Below, one piece after another: positions 35,701 to 42,898 of a stretch of DNA of 59,784 bases. The notes under the pieces were generated by a model that was not told the origin of the DNA, searched no databases, and worked only from the letters and a program-made list of their open reading frames with translations. Numbering within the stretch: position 1 is the first letter of the stretch; each line of letters starts with the position of its first letter. This DNA comes from Methanomassiliicoccaceae archaeon (GTDB lineage: Archaea > Thermoplasmatota > Thermoplasmata > Methanomassiliicoccales > Methanomethylophilaceae), in contig JAYFOZ010000004.1 of assembly GCA_034928305.1 (NCBI GenBank), positions 1 through 59,784 of the forward strand. Direction: 5' to 3'. Position numbers and translations under genes: made by a program.

Positions 35701-36798
35701 TCAGATACTTATCTCCACTGTTTTATCATCGACCATCGCCCAGTTAAGCTCTCCTATGCGGTTGCCGAGGGCTTCGATGCTGTTCAGGCCCGGGACCGCG
35801 ATTATGCCGTTGCGGCATATTGCAAAACCCATGTTGTCATAGGTGAACCTGATCTTCGTCATCTCGGAGTTTATCCTCACAGAGTAGCGTCCTTCTTTGA
35901 AGATCGGGCTCTTGAACTCGTTGCCCGATATCCTCAGCAGATATGCGTCGGAAGAGGTTCTTTCGACCGCTTTCCGGTCCGAGTCATCTTTGCAGACGGC
36001 CCCCGCCCTCAGTTTTGACAGTTCAAAACTAAGATTTTCCGCCTTTTTCCTGAGGTCGTGGTTTTGCGATTCGTAATAGCTCATCATGGCGCTCTTCTCA
36101 TTGATGAGCTTCTCTTCCCTGAACTTTACGGCGTTAAGTTTTTCCTGGAGCTCGAACGCCATCTTTTCATATCTCTCCCTGAGGTCCTTCTCGGAGTTTT
36201 CGAGCCTCTCCTCCATCTCGAATGTCCGGTTCCTCTCCCGATGTTCCAGCATGGATTCTATAGATTCGATCCTGGATGATTTGGCCTGGTATTCCGCCTC
36301 CAAAGCGGACCTCCTGCCCTCATACTCCTCCTCCAGGGCAGATTGCTTCCTCCCGTACTCTTCCTCGGAGCCTGCCACCCTCTCTTTGACCATTTGCTCC
36401 ACGGTGGAATCTACCTCGGGTGCAAGATATTCCAGGACCTCCTTCTTCTTCCTGGACCATATATTGTTTGCAATCGCCTGCATATCGCCGGACATGGCCA
36501 TTATCTCGGAGACCTCTATCTTCCTCACTGGTTCGGCATAGCCTAAGAAGTTTGTCTTCATAGTCACCTTGCATATCCATATCTCTTTCTCCAGAACGGT
36601 AATCTTGCTGTTCCAGTCAAGAGAGATCTTCTTTGTTCCGGTGTTGCACGAAAACTTACCGTCCGTACCCGTCTCGAAAAGCAGCACCATGAGCTTGCTT
36701 AGGACGTTTCCATCTTCCTCTGCAACACCGTTCTCCTCCAGGAATTTTTTTTGCACGTCGATGAAGTCCATCTTGGCCCCTCTCCTCACCTCGACCAT
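35701..36798 (-). CDS. Coiled-coil protein of unknown function in the NYN-YqaJ operon
   Basis: 365 residues, no family recognised. Residues 10-120 form a mixed globular region. Residues 120-270 are a long charged coiled coil, rich in EEEYEGRR-type heptads. Residues 280-365 form a small beta-rich domain (GNEFKSPIFKEGRYSVRINSE). The ATG follows the NYN stop codon directly (TGAATG), so translation is coupled. A coiled coil between two nucleases suggests a scaffold or sensor. A second possible start is ATG at 36771. Confidence 0.7.
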   Translation of the reverse strand: MVEVRRGAKMDFIDVQKKFLEENGVAEEDGNVLSKLMVLLFETGTDGKFSCNTGTKKISLDWNSKITVLEKEIWICKVTMKTNFLGYAEPVRKIEVSEIMAMSGDMQAIANNIWSRKKKEVLEYLAPEVDSTVEQMVKERVAGSEEEYGRKQSALEEEYEGRRSALEAEYQAKSSRIESIESMLEHRERNRTFEMEERLENSEKDLRERYEKMAFELQEKLNAVKFREEKLINEKSAMMSYYESQNHDLRKKAENLSFELSKLRAGAVCKDDSDRKAVERTSSDAYLLRISGNEFKSPIFKEGRYSVRINSEMTKIRFTYDNMGFAICRNGIIAVPGLNSIEALGNRIGELNWAMVDDKTVEISI

Positions 36799-37410
36799 TC
36801 ATTCCGCCCCCGGGCACTCTTTTTCCGCCTCGATAAGAGCAAATACGTCTGTGAATCCTTCGTCGGCGTCCTTCGGCACATCGCAGGTCTCCTTTGCACA
36901 GGTTACGCAGTAATCTACGATCGGCAAGGTCCCCACATCCACGTATTTATCCGAGACTTCGACCACTTTGGAGGAGGTGCATTTCGAGAACGAGGCTACC
37001 TCCACTCTCTTGCCGAGAGACTGGACCATGCTGATGGCAGGTATGAAATCCCTGTCGCCGCTTATCACGATGGCCACATCGTAATGGTCTCTCACCGCAT
37101 GTATGATCATCTCCGCGGCCATCGCCACATCGACCTCCTTCTGCTTGTCGTCTTCCATGTGGCCGCATACGATCTTATATCCGATCTTCGAAAGGTATTT
37201 CGCGTTCGAATACTTGCTGTTGAAGTACTGGATCGTGTCGAAGACTATTGCTCCGGCGACCTTGCGCCCGTCGATTAGAGTCGTTGCGAGCAGTTCATGA
37301 TCTATCGTGCTGTTTTCCAGCCCCTCATGGTCCAAAAGTCCGTAACTGATGTTGGCCAGGTCCAAGAATATCATCACTCTGTCTTCTTTGTCGGTAGTTC
37401 TGAAACTCAT
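36799..37410 (-). CDS. NYN-domain (PIN-like, LabA/DUF88) nuclease
   Basis: 203 residues from the ATG at 37410, which has AGGTGA seven bases upstream; a longer frame to 37434 lacks this. The PIN-like acidic residues are visible: MIFLDLANIS (Asp, Asn), KEVDVAMAAEMI (Asp), and VISGDRDFIPAI (Asp-x-Asp). The fold is typical of NYN RNases and of LabA/DUF88 proteins. A C-terminal CVTCAKETC cysteine group may bind zinc. It is the first gene of the operon and is divergent from a CARF-type regulator. Confidence 0.85.
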   Translation of the reverse strand: MSFRTTDKEDRVMIFLDLANISYGLLDHEGLENSTIDHELLATTLIDGRKVAGAIVFDTIQYFNSKYSNAKYLSKIGYKIVCGHMEDDKQKEVDVAMAAEMIIHAVRDHYDVAIVISGDRDFIPAISMVQSLGKRVEVASFSKCTSSKVVEVSDKYVDVGTLPIVDYCVTCAKETCDVPKDADEGFTDVFALIEAEKECPGAE

Positions 37411-37480
37411 TTTTTCACCTGCGCATGTGCGCATGATTACATGGCCGGTCGGGCATATATATGAAATAACGTTATAGAGG

Positions 37481-37495
37481 TTATATCTGATATAA
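37481..37495. promoter_or_regulatory. Palindrome in the CARF/NYN divergent promoter
   Basis: TTATATC T GATATAA is a perfect 7-bp inverted repeat. A related half-site GATATATCTG follows at about 37506-37515. Both lie in the 128 bases between the divergent NYN operon and the CARF-winged-helix gene, whose product is the likely binder. The elements overlap TATA-like sequences for both directions. Confidence 0.45.
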
Positions 37496-37538
37496 GTGTT
37501 ACAATGATATATCTGAAAAGCGTATTCTGCTGTGGAAT

Positions 37539-38423
37539 ATGCCCCGCGACGACAACAAAAGCAAACGGATCGATAGAATAGTCATATCGTGCGTCACTTT
37601 CGATACCGTCATGGTGACCGACCCCATAGAGCATTACGACGCCACTAAGGCCTACCTTGTCCACTACTCAAAAAAAGACGATGATGAATACAACGAATGC
37701 TTCAAACGTGTTCTGGAGATTTTGGAAGAGGGCTTCAACACCGTAGTTTTGGATTACGGTATGTCCGAGTTCGGATATGACTCCGGCTCGATCGGCGCCG
37801 AGATTAAAAAACAGAAGAATCTGACCGTCATCGACGTAAAATGCGAAAAGGTCTATGTGTTCCAGGATATGCTTAGAGTGCTGTTCTCCATAATACGTAA
37901 GGAACGGTCGATCTCTTCGAAGAACCCCATATATGTTAACGTATCCGCCGGCACTTCCGAGTTCTCGGCCGCCGCACTTATAGTCTCGATGATGTTCGAA
38001 AATGTCGAGGCGTTTTCCGTAGGCACGATGGAATACACCATCGTAGGGCTGGACCCATACAAGGACAGGGAGACGGGCAAGTTCATAGGTATTTCCAAAG
38101 CAGTGCATCCGCCCCGGGCTATCAACGGTTTCAAGGTGTCCCAACCTGAAAAGAATTTCACACTGGCACTTCGTCTGTATAAAGAGATGGGCTTCCCCTC
38201 CGCAACGAAGATGATCCGCGCCCTAAAGGACAGCGGGCTGTGGAATTCGCCTGACGGCGACCTGCCCAATGAGAAGATGCGTTACCAGAGACGGTACATC
38301 GACGAGTGGCTGAAAGACGGCCTCATCGAAAAAAACGGACGCGGCAAATATTCGCTTACGCCCCAGGGCCAGTTCGCAATAGAGACGTACTACACGGAAG
38401 TCGAATTACTCAGCATTGTTTGA
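37539..38423 (+). CDS. CARF-like domain winged-helix transcription regulator (HFX_2341/DUF6293-like)
   Basis: 294 residues. The N-terminal 190 residues read as a Rossmann-like CARF domain: VISCVTFDTVMVTD, LVHYSKKDDDEY, and the ligand-loop IYVNVSAGTSEFSAAALIV, the position where Csa3-type proteins bind cyclic oligonucleotides. Residues 200-294 form a winged helix ending in DEWLKDGLIEKNGRGKYSLTPQGQ. It resembles the archaeal HFX_2341 (DUF6293) group, relatives of Csa3. It is divergent from the NYN-coiled-coil-YqaJ operon and probably senses a nucleotide signal to switch that operon. Confidence 0.75.
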   Translation: MPRDDNKSKRIDRIVISCVTFDTVMVTDPIEHYDATKAYLVHYSKKDDDEYNECFKRVLEILEEGFNTVVLDYGMSEFGYDSGSIGAEIKKQKNLTVIDVKCEKVYVFQDMLRVLFSIIRKERSISSKNPIYVNVSAGTSEFSAAALIVSMMFENVEAFSVGTMEYTIVGLDPYKDRETGKFIGISKAVHPPRAINGFKVSQPEKNFTLALRLYKEMGFPSATKMIRALKDSGLWNSPDGDLPNEKMRYQRRYIDEWLKDGLIEKNGRGKYSLTPQGQFAIETYYTEVELLSIV

Positions 38424-38671
38424 AACGTTTGTTACGGCCTTGTGATAGATGTTGTTCGATTGCATGAAAAACATCCATCATCGATGAAAATAGTTGATCT
38501 GGCCATTAAGATTTTCTGATAAAAAATTATTTTTTTTTACATCTTTTGGAATGCTATGCATCCATTAAAATGTATCGATGTACATTAATATACATTATTA
38601 TTTTAGATATATTAATTTAATATGTTAAGTTATCACATATATTATAATAGGTATGATACTAGGCAGGCCGT

Positions 38672-39913
38672 TCAGAGAATTATCGAATGAACTGCCAGCT
38701 GCAGCAATATCGTAACGACGGTTACCGGAATTCCGATGGCCATGAACTTCCAGAAGTCGATCTTTATCCCTTTTGCAGCCGCCTTCTCCGCGACTATTAT
38801 ATTGCACGCTGAACCGAGCAGGGTCGCGTTCCCCGCCAAAGTGGACGAGGCCGCCAATGTATACCAAAACGCATCCGTCTGAGGTATCATGCCGCTCAAC
38901 AGCATGACTGCTGGTACATTGCTCACAAGGTTTGATATTATTGCTGAAAATCCGGCAGTGGCGATCAATGTCGGCGACTCTCCGGAACCGAACCCTGGAA
39001 CAATTTCCGCAATATTGCCCAGCAGCCCGGAGGCCTGTACTCCCTTCATTAGAACGAACAGTCCGACAAAGAAAAGCAGAATGGACCAATCTATCCTGTG
39101 CAGAACCCACTTGCCTCTTTTGACATCCTTTGACAGTATTACTGCCACTGCGATGGCCCCTGCGATAAGCGCAGGCACGCATATCATGATGCCCAACGTA
39201 CCGCTCACCGCAAACCCGATGAAGGCTAACAATGCAACACCCATGAGGATGCCCAGGCGCGTTTTGTCCACTGCTATGTGCTCTTCATCATCCAAATCTG
39301 TAACGACGGTCGCTGCAAGCCTCTTGCGGAAGAATATCAGCAGCATAACATATGCGACGGGGAGACATACCAGCGCCACAGGGAGCTGGTTGGCCAGGAA
39401 CTGCATGAAAGATATCCCGGACTCCGACACGATATAAGCGTTCTGCGGGTTGCCGATCGCGGTGGCGACGCTTCCGATGTTCGCAGAGATCATCGTTCCT
39501 ACAAGATAGGGGACGGGGTCGGCCTTAAGGGATGCGCAGCATCTGATTACGATAGGCGTGAACAGCAGAACGACCGCATCGTTCAGCACCAATGCCGCCA
39601 ATAATGCATTGAGACACATGATCACTCCCAATAATTTGGGCCCGGCATGATACCTGGACATGAGCCAGTCCGAAATTATCTCAAAAAGGCCGCAATATTC
39701 CAGGCCTGCAACCAGGGCCATCATCCCCAGCAATAGCAAGATGACGTTATAATTGATGGAACCGACGGCCATCATCGGACTGACGACGCTGAATATGATC
39801 ATCGCCGCGGCACCCAATAGAGCGGCCCCGGTACGGCTTATCTTCAATTTGCGATTGCCGCGCACCGAAATCAGCGCGTAAGTAATCACAAAGATCAGCA
39901 GTGCGGTAATCAT
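38672..39913 (-). CDS. ArsB/NhaD (ion transporter) superfamily permease
   Basis: 413 residues with about eleven hydrophobic segments arranged as two halves. Landmarks are LNDAVVLLFTPIVI and IGNPQNAYIVSES in the first half and ISNLVSNVPAVML and GNATLLGSACNIIVAEKA in the second, the paired re-entrant motifs of this superfamily (ArsB, NhaD, P protein). The substrate is not clear; a Na+/H+ or organic-anion exchange role is possible. It stands alone. The AT-rich stretch 38424-38671 separates it from the CARF gene. Confidence 0.88.
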   Translation of the reverse strand: MITALLIFVITYALISVRGNRKLKISRTGAALLGAAAMIIFSVVSPMMAVGSINYNVILLLLGMMALVAGLEYCGLFEIISDWLMSRYHAGPKLLGVIMCLNALLAALVLNDAVVLLFTPIVIRCCASLKADPVPYLVGTMISANIGSVATAIGNPQNAYIVSESGISFMQFLANQLPVALVCLPVAYVMLLIFFRKRLAATVVTDLDDEEHIAVDKTRLGILMGVALLAFIGFAVSGTLGIMICVPALIAGAIAVAVILSKDVKRGKWVLHRIDWSILLFFVGLFVLMKGVQASGLLGNIAEIVPGFGSGESPTLIATAGFSAIISNLVSNVPAVMLLSGMIPQTDAFWYTLAASSTLAGNATLLGSACNIIVAEKAAAKGIKIDFWKFMAIGIPVTVVTILLQLAVHSIIL

Positions 39914-40029
39914 GGGTCGCCAGAGGTCAGGAACTGCGATTACGGATTTAACGCTTGGTCACACGATAAGGCGCATATGTATCGAGGCTGACATTCATAT
40001 CCTGTTTTGTAAAAAGAAGCTCTGTTGCT

Positions 40030-40075
40030 AAATCTCCGAAAAAGTTAAAGTGAAATCTCCGAAAAGGTTAAAATG
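40030..40075. repeat. Two tandem copies of a 23-bp repeat before the DUF4143 ATPase gene
   Basis: AAATCTCCGAAAAAGTTAAAGTG (read as 20+3 bases, 40030-40052) is followed directly by a near copy at 40053-40075 that differs at two or three positions. It ends about 50 bases before the ATPase start and may be part of its control region. Confidence 0.6.
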
Positions 40076-40128
40076 GAGTAATATAATTTTCAGCTGGCAC
40101 AATACCTGCAAATGCCAAGGATTATTTT

Positions 40129-41415
40129 ATGATACTTAGAAAAAACGGATACGTCCAGAGAATTGCGGACGAAAGACTGGAAAAGATGCTTAATTCATTC
40201 GGGGCCGTTTGCATCGAAGGTCCAAAATGGTGCGGTAAAACCTGGACCGGCCTTAATCATTCTAACAGCGTCATCTACATAAAAGATCCATCGGGCGATT
40301 TTCAAAATCGAAGACTAGCGGAGATCGATCCGGAACTTATATTGAAAGGAGAAGGGCCGCGGCTCATTGATGAATGGCAGGAGGTGCCTCAAATATGGGA
40401 TGCCGTAAAACATAAGGTAGATATGATTTCAGACAGGGGGCATTTTATCCTCACCGGTTCCGCAACACCGAATAATGACGGAATCATGCATAGCGGCGCT
40501 GGACGCATCGAAAGAATCAGAATGCATACGATGTCGTTATACGAATCCGGAGATTCTTCAGGGGAAGTCTCTTTGCTCGAGCTATTCGATAAACCTTGGA
40601 ATGAAAACCTTTTCACGAACGAAGTGCGGCTGGAACACCTTATCGACCTTACCGTACGCGGCGGATGGCCGGGGATTCTGGGTTTAAGGACCGAAGACGC
40701 CATGGAAGTATCGAAAAGTTATCTTGATGCCATAATCAATAGGGATATTCAGACGATAGATGATAAGAAACGTGACATAACGAAAATGCGTATGTTGCTG
40801 AGGTCCCTGGCCAGGAATGAAAGCACCATAGTGAATAAAAGTACGCTTGCCCGTGATATATCGGATTCAAACGATGGGGCCATCTCGTTTCCCACATTGT
40901 CGGACTACCTCGATGTGCTCGGCAGGCTGTACATTATCGAAGAACAACCTGCATTCGATCCCAATATGCGTTCATCCATAAGGGTTGGAAAAGCACCTAA
41001 AAGACGCTTTACCGACCCGTCCTTGGCCGTTGCCACATTGGGTGCTACTCCCAAGATGATGATGGGGGACCTGAACACCTATGGATTGATGTTCGAATCC
41101 ATGTGTATCCGAGATCTCGAAATATATGCAGAATCGTTCGGTGGCAGAGTATATCATTATCGCGACGGGGAGGGCAGAGAGATAGATGCCGTCATAGAAC
41201 TTCCCGACGGGCGTTGGGGGGCGTTCGAGATCAAGCTGGGAGCAGACCGTATAGACAAAGCGGCCGAAAAGCTCCTTAAAATCGATGAAATGGCTTCCGA
41301 GGGCCGCGATTCAAAAAGACCATCCGTCCTCTGCGTGATTTGTGGCCTGTCTTCCGCAGCATACAGACGTGATGACGGCGTATTCGTTATACCGATTACC
41401 GCACTGAAAAATTGA
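40129..41415 (+). CDS. AAA-family ATPase with DUF4143 domain
   Basis: 428 residues. Walker A GPKWCGKTWT (31-40), Walker B LIDEWQEVPQIWD, and sensor FILTGSATPN sit in the first third. The C-terminal half is the DUF4143 domain, with DYLDVLGRLYIIEEQ and a nuclease-like core REIDAVIELP...GAFEIKLG (ExK). Such proteins are widespread in archaea and bacteria, often in many copies and in mobile or defence regions; their role is unknown. A remnant of a second copy's 3' end lies at 42059-42120. Confidence 0.88.
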   Translation: MILRKNGYVQRIADERLEKMLNSFGAVCIEGPKWCGKTWTGLNHSNSVIYIKDPSGDFQNRRLAEIDPELILKGEGPRLIDEWQEVPQIWDAVKHKVDMISDRGHFILTGSATPNNDGIMHSGAGRIERIRMHTMSLYESGDSSGEVSLLELFDKPWNENLFTNEVRLEHLIDLTVRGGWPGILGLRTEDAMEVSKSYLDAIINRDIQTIDDKKRDITKMRMLLRSLARNESTIVNKSTLARDISDSNDGAISFPTLSDYLDVLGRLYIIEEQPAFDPNMRSSIRVGKAPKRRFTDPSLAVATLGATPKMMMGDLNTYGLMFESMCIRDLEIYAESFGGRVYHYRDGEGREIDAVIELPDGRWGAFEIKLGADRIDKAAEKLLKIDEMASEGRDSKRPSVLCVICGLSSAAYRRDDGVFVIPITALKN

Positions 41416-41551
41416 ACAGAATCGATGATGCGTATCCGATTGCATTCTTGAAGTGCACCCTGAATAGGGAATGTTCTTGGCGAACTCGAGGCGCCAATAG
41501 TTCTTTTTAGAGTAGATATACTGGCCCGCAACAGTTTGAAAGCGGACTTCT

Positions 41552-41827
41552 TCAATGTTTGCTGTCATACCTTCCTCTAAAGTATGGAATGAACGAAGCG
41601 ACGATCAATGAGGCGCACAACGTAAGAATCACTATGCTGACCGTTGCTCCGATCTCTGGGTCCCTCACCGTTATCGCAATGACGATCCCTGCAATAAATC
41701 CGACCACAGCTATTGCCGAGAATAATTTCCATCCGCCATACTTTGCTATTTGCTCCTTTGTAATGTAAATTAGTCTTATGCTGATAACCAAACACAACGC
41801 TACCGAAACTGCCGCCGAGATGTTCAT
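41552..41827 (-). CDS. Small membrane protein with three hydrophobic segments
   Basis: 91 residues with hydrophobic stretches at about 4-20, 35-53 and 64-82 (VALCLVISIRLIYI, LFSAIAVVGFIAGIVIAIT, IVILTLCASLIVASFIP) and a charged C terminus RGRYDSKH. No family recognised. It converges with the DUF4143 ATPase gene across 136 bases. Normal composition and clean hydropathy suggest a real gene. Confidence 0.6.
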   Translation of the reverse strand: MNISAAVSVALCLVISIRLIYITKEQIAKYGGWKLFSAIAVVGFIAGIVIAITVRDPEIGATVSIVILTLCASLIVASFIPYFRGRYDSKH

Positions 41828-42058
41828 TTTTAATCACTGACCGCGGATATTCCAAACATACGCAATGGGAGATCGTTATGCCTTAGTCTAACTAATTTCC
41901 GCGCCATTGTACAGTACCGATTCGCAAACAGATAATATGTCGTTTTGTAAATCGCATCCGGCACGAGAGAACGCTGGCGGACGTCGTGTGCATCACCGGC
42001 ACAGGATTTAGCATAGTCACAAAGGGCCGTCAGTTTTTGTGTGACATATTGGCCATCC

Positions 42059-42120
42059 TCCACAGCTCACAGACGCTAGGTGGCGTATTTGTGATTATGA
42101 TAACTGCGCTGAAGAATTGA
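42059..42120 (+). pseudogene. 3' remnant of a second DUF4143 ATPase gene
   Basis: The DNA from about 42059 to the TGA at 42118-42120 closely matches the last 60 bases of the ATPase gene ending at 41415; the peptides are GVFVIMITALKN here and GVFVIPITALKN there, both ending in a stop. Nothing upstream continues the gene. It points to a past duplication or rearrangement between 41416 and 42120. The remaining bases 41828-42058 show no convincing gene. Confidence 0.7.
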
Positions 42121-42197
42121 GAAGAATTCATGTTGCATGAATCATTTTTTAACTTTTTTACATTTTTTGAATTAATATAGCTAATTGCTTAATATGA

Positions 42198-42345
42198 TAT
42201 ATTTTTATCAACTTATCGAATCGGAGTAAAATTAACTCCGTTTAATATTTCACAGCATAAATATATTAACAGTGTTTATTTTTGGAAATTCGAAACATTG
42301 TAAATAATAAATGTAATTTAGCTATTACATATATTATTCTTCTAT
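42198..42345. repeat. 148-bp AT-rich direct repeat, first copy
   Basis: Nearly identical to 42370-42517 (offset 172). It contains the inverted pairs TGTAAT...ATTACA and GGAGT...ACTCC. No coding potential. AT-rich duplicated blocks like this may be a replication, partition or recombination site, or a decayed element. Confidence 0.85.
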
Positions 42346-42369
42346 CATCAAGATTTATGATCAATCCAC

Positions 42370-42517
42370 TATATTTTTATCAACTTATCGATTCGAAGTA
42401 AAATTAACTCCGTTTAATATTTTACAGCGTAAATATATTAACAGTGTTTATTTTTGGAAATTCGGAGCGTTGTAAATAATAAATGTAATTTAGCTATTAC
42501 ATATATTATTCTTTTAT
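42370..42517. repeat. 148-bp AT-rich direct repeat, second copy
   Basis: Second copy of the block at 42198, with about eight differences, mostly transitions around the GGAGT and CATTGT segments. The TGTAAT...ATTACA inverted pair is kept while the GGAGT arm has changed to GAAGT, so the first of the two pairs is the better candidate for a conserved site. Confidence 0.85.
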
Positions 42518-42866
42518 AATCAAAATAATGAAAAATACAGCGTAACCGTGTATATTTTATTAATTTTACTAAAATATGTAATTTTTATCAAAAATAATCG
42601 TTATTTTCAAAAACCACTTCTTTCTTGTCCACGACGGTTCCCCGAATATCAACTTGGGAATGTGTTTTTGACACTGAAAAGGCTAGACTAAACGATGAAA
42701 AAACACCGAACATATTCTTCCAGACGAAAAAGAAGACAATTTACGGCTTATGCACAGGTCTGACGCATAGAATAGTCGGATACGGATGAAAAAGAGAGCT
42801 TAGTTCGCAGATTTTGAAATACGAGCGATTTTGTGTTACAAATTAGATTTATGATTAAAATATTGA
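42518..42866. other. AT-rich stretch with no clear gene, possible degraded coding segment
   Basis: 349 bases. A plus-strand frame ending at a TGA near 42789 has a protein-like end (DEKTPNIFFQTKKK, then YGLCTGLTHRIVGYG) but no start and no known match. It may be a transposase or other gene remnant. The rest is low-complexity AT-rich DNA. Confidence 0.3.
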
Positions 42867-42886
42867 GGGCCCGCTTCCGCGGGCCC
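42867..42886 (-). terminator. Hairpin terminator of the first BspA-like gene
   Basis: GGGCCCGC (42867-42874) pairs with GCGGGCCC (42879-42886) around a TTCC loop, 12 bases after the stop codon on the minus strand and followed there by TCAATATTTTAATC. A near copy occurs at 50592 after a decayed gene of the same type. Confidence 0.65.
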
Positions 42887-42898
42887 CGTTCATGAAGT

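Noticed and set aside
41830-42063. 77-codon minus-strand frame before the small membrane protein
   Set aside because: No family resemblance and it runs into the decayed ATPase end, so it is most likely chance in a decayed stretch.
42640-42789. Protein-like frame ending in YGLCTGLTHRIVGYG
   Set aside because: No start codon, no recognisable family and only about 45 codons. Mentioned as a possible remnant but not called as a gene.
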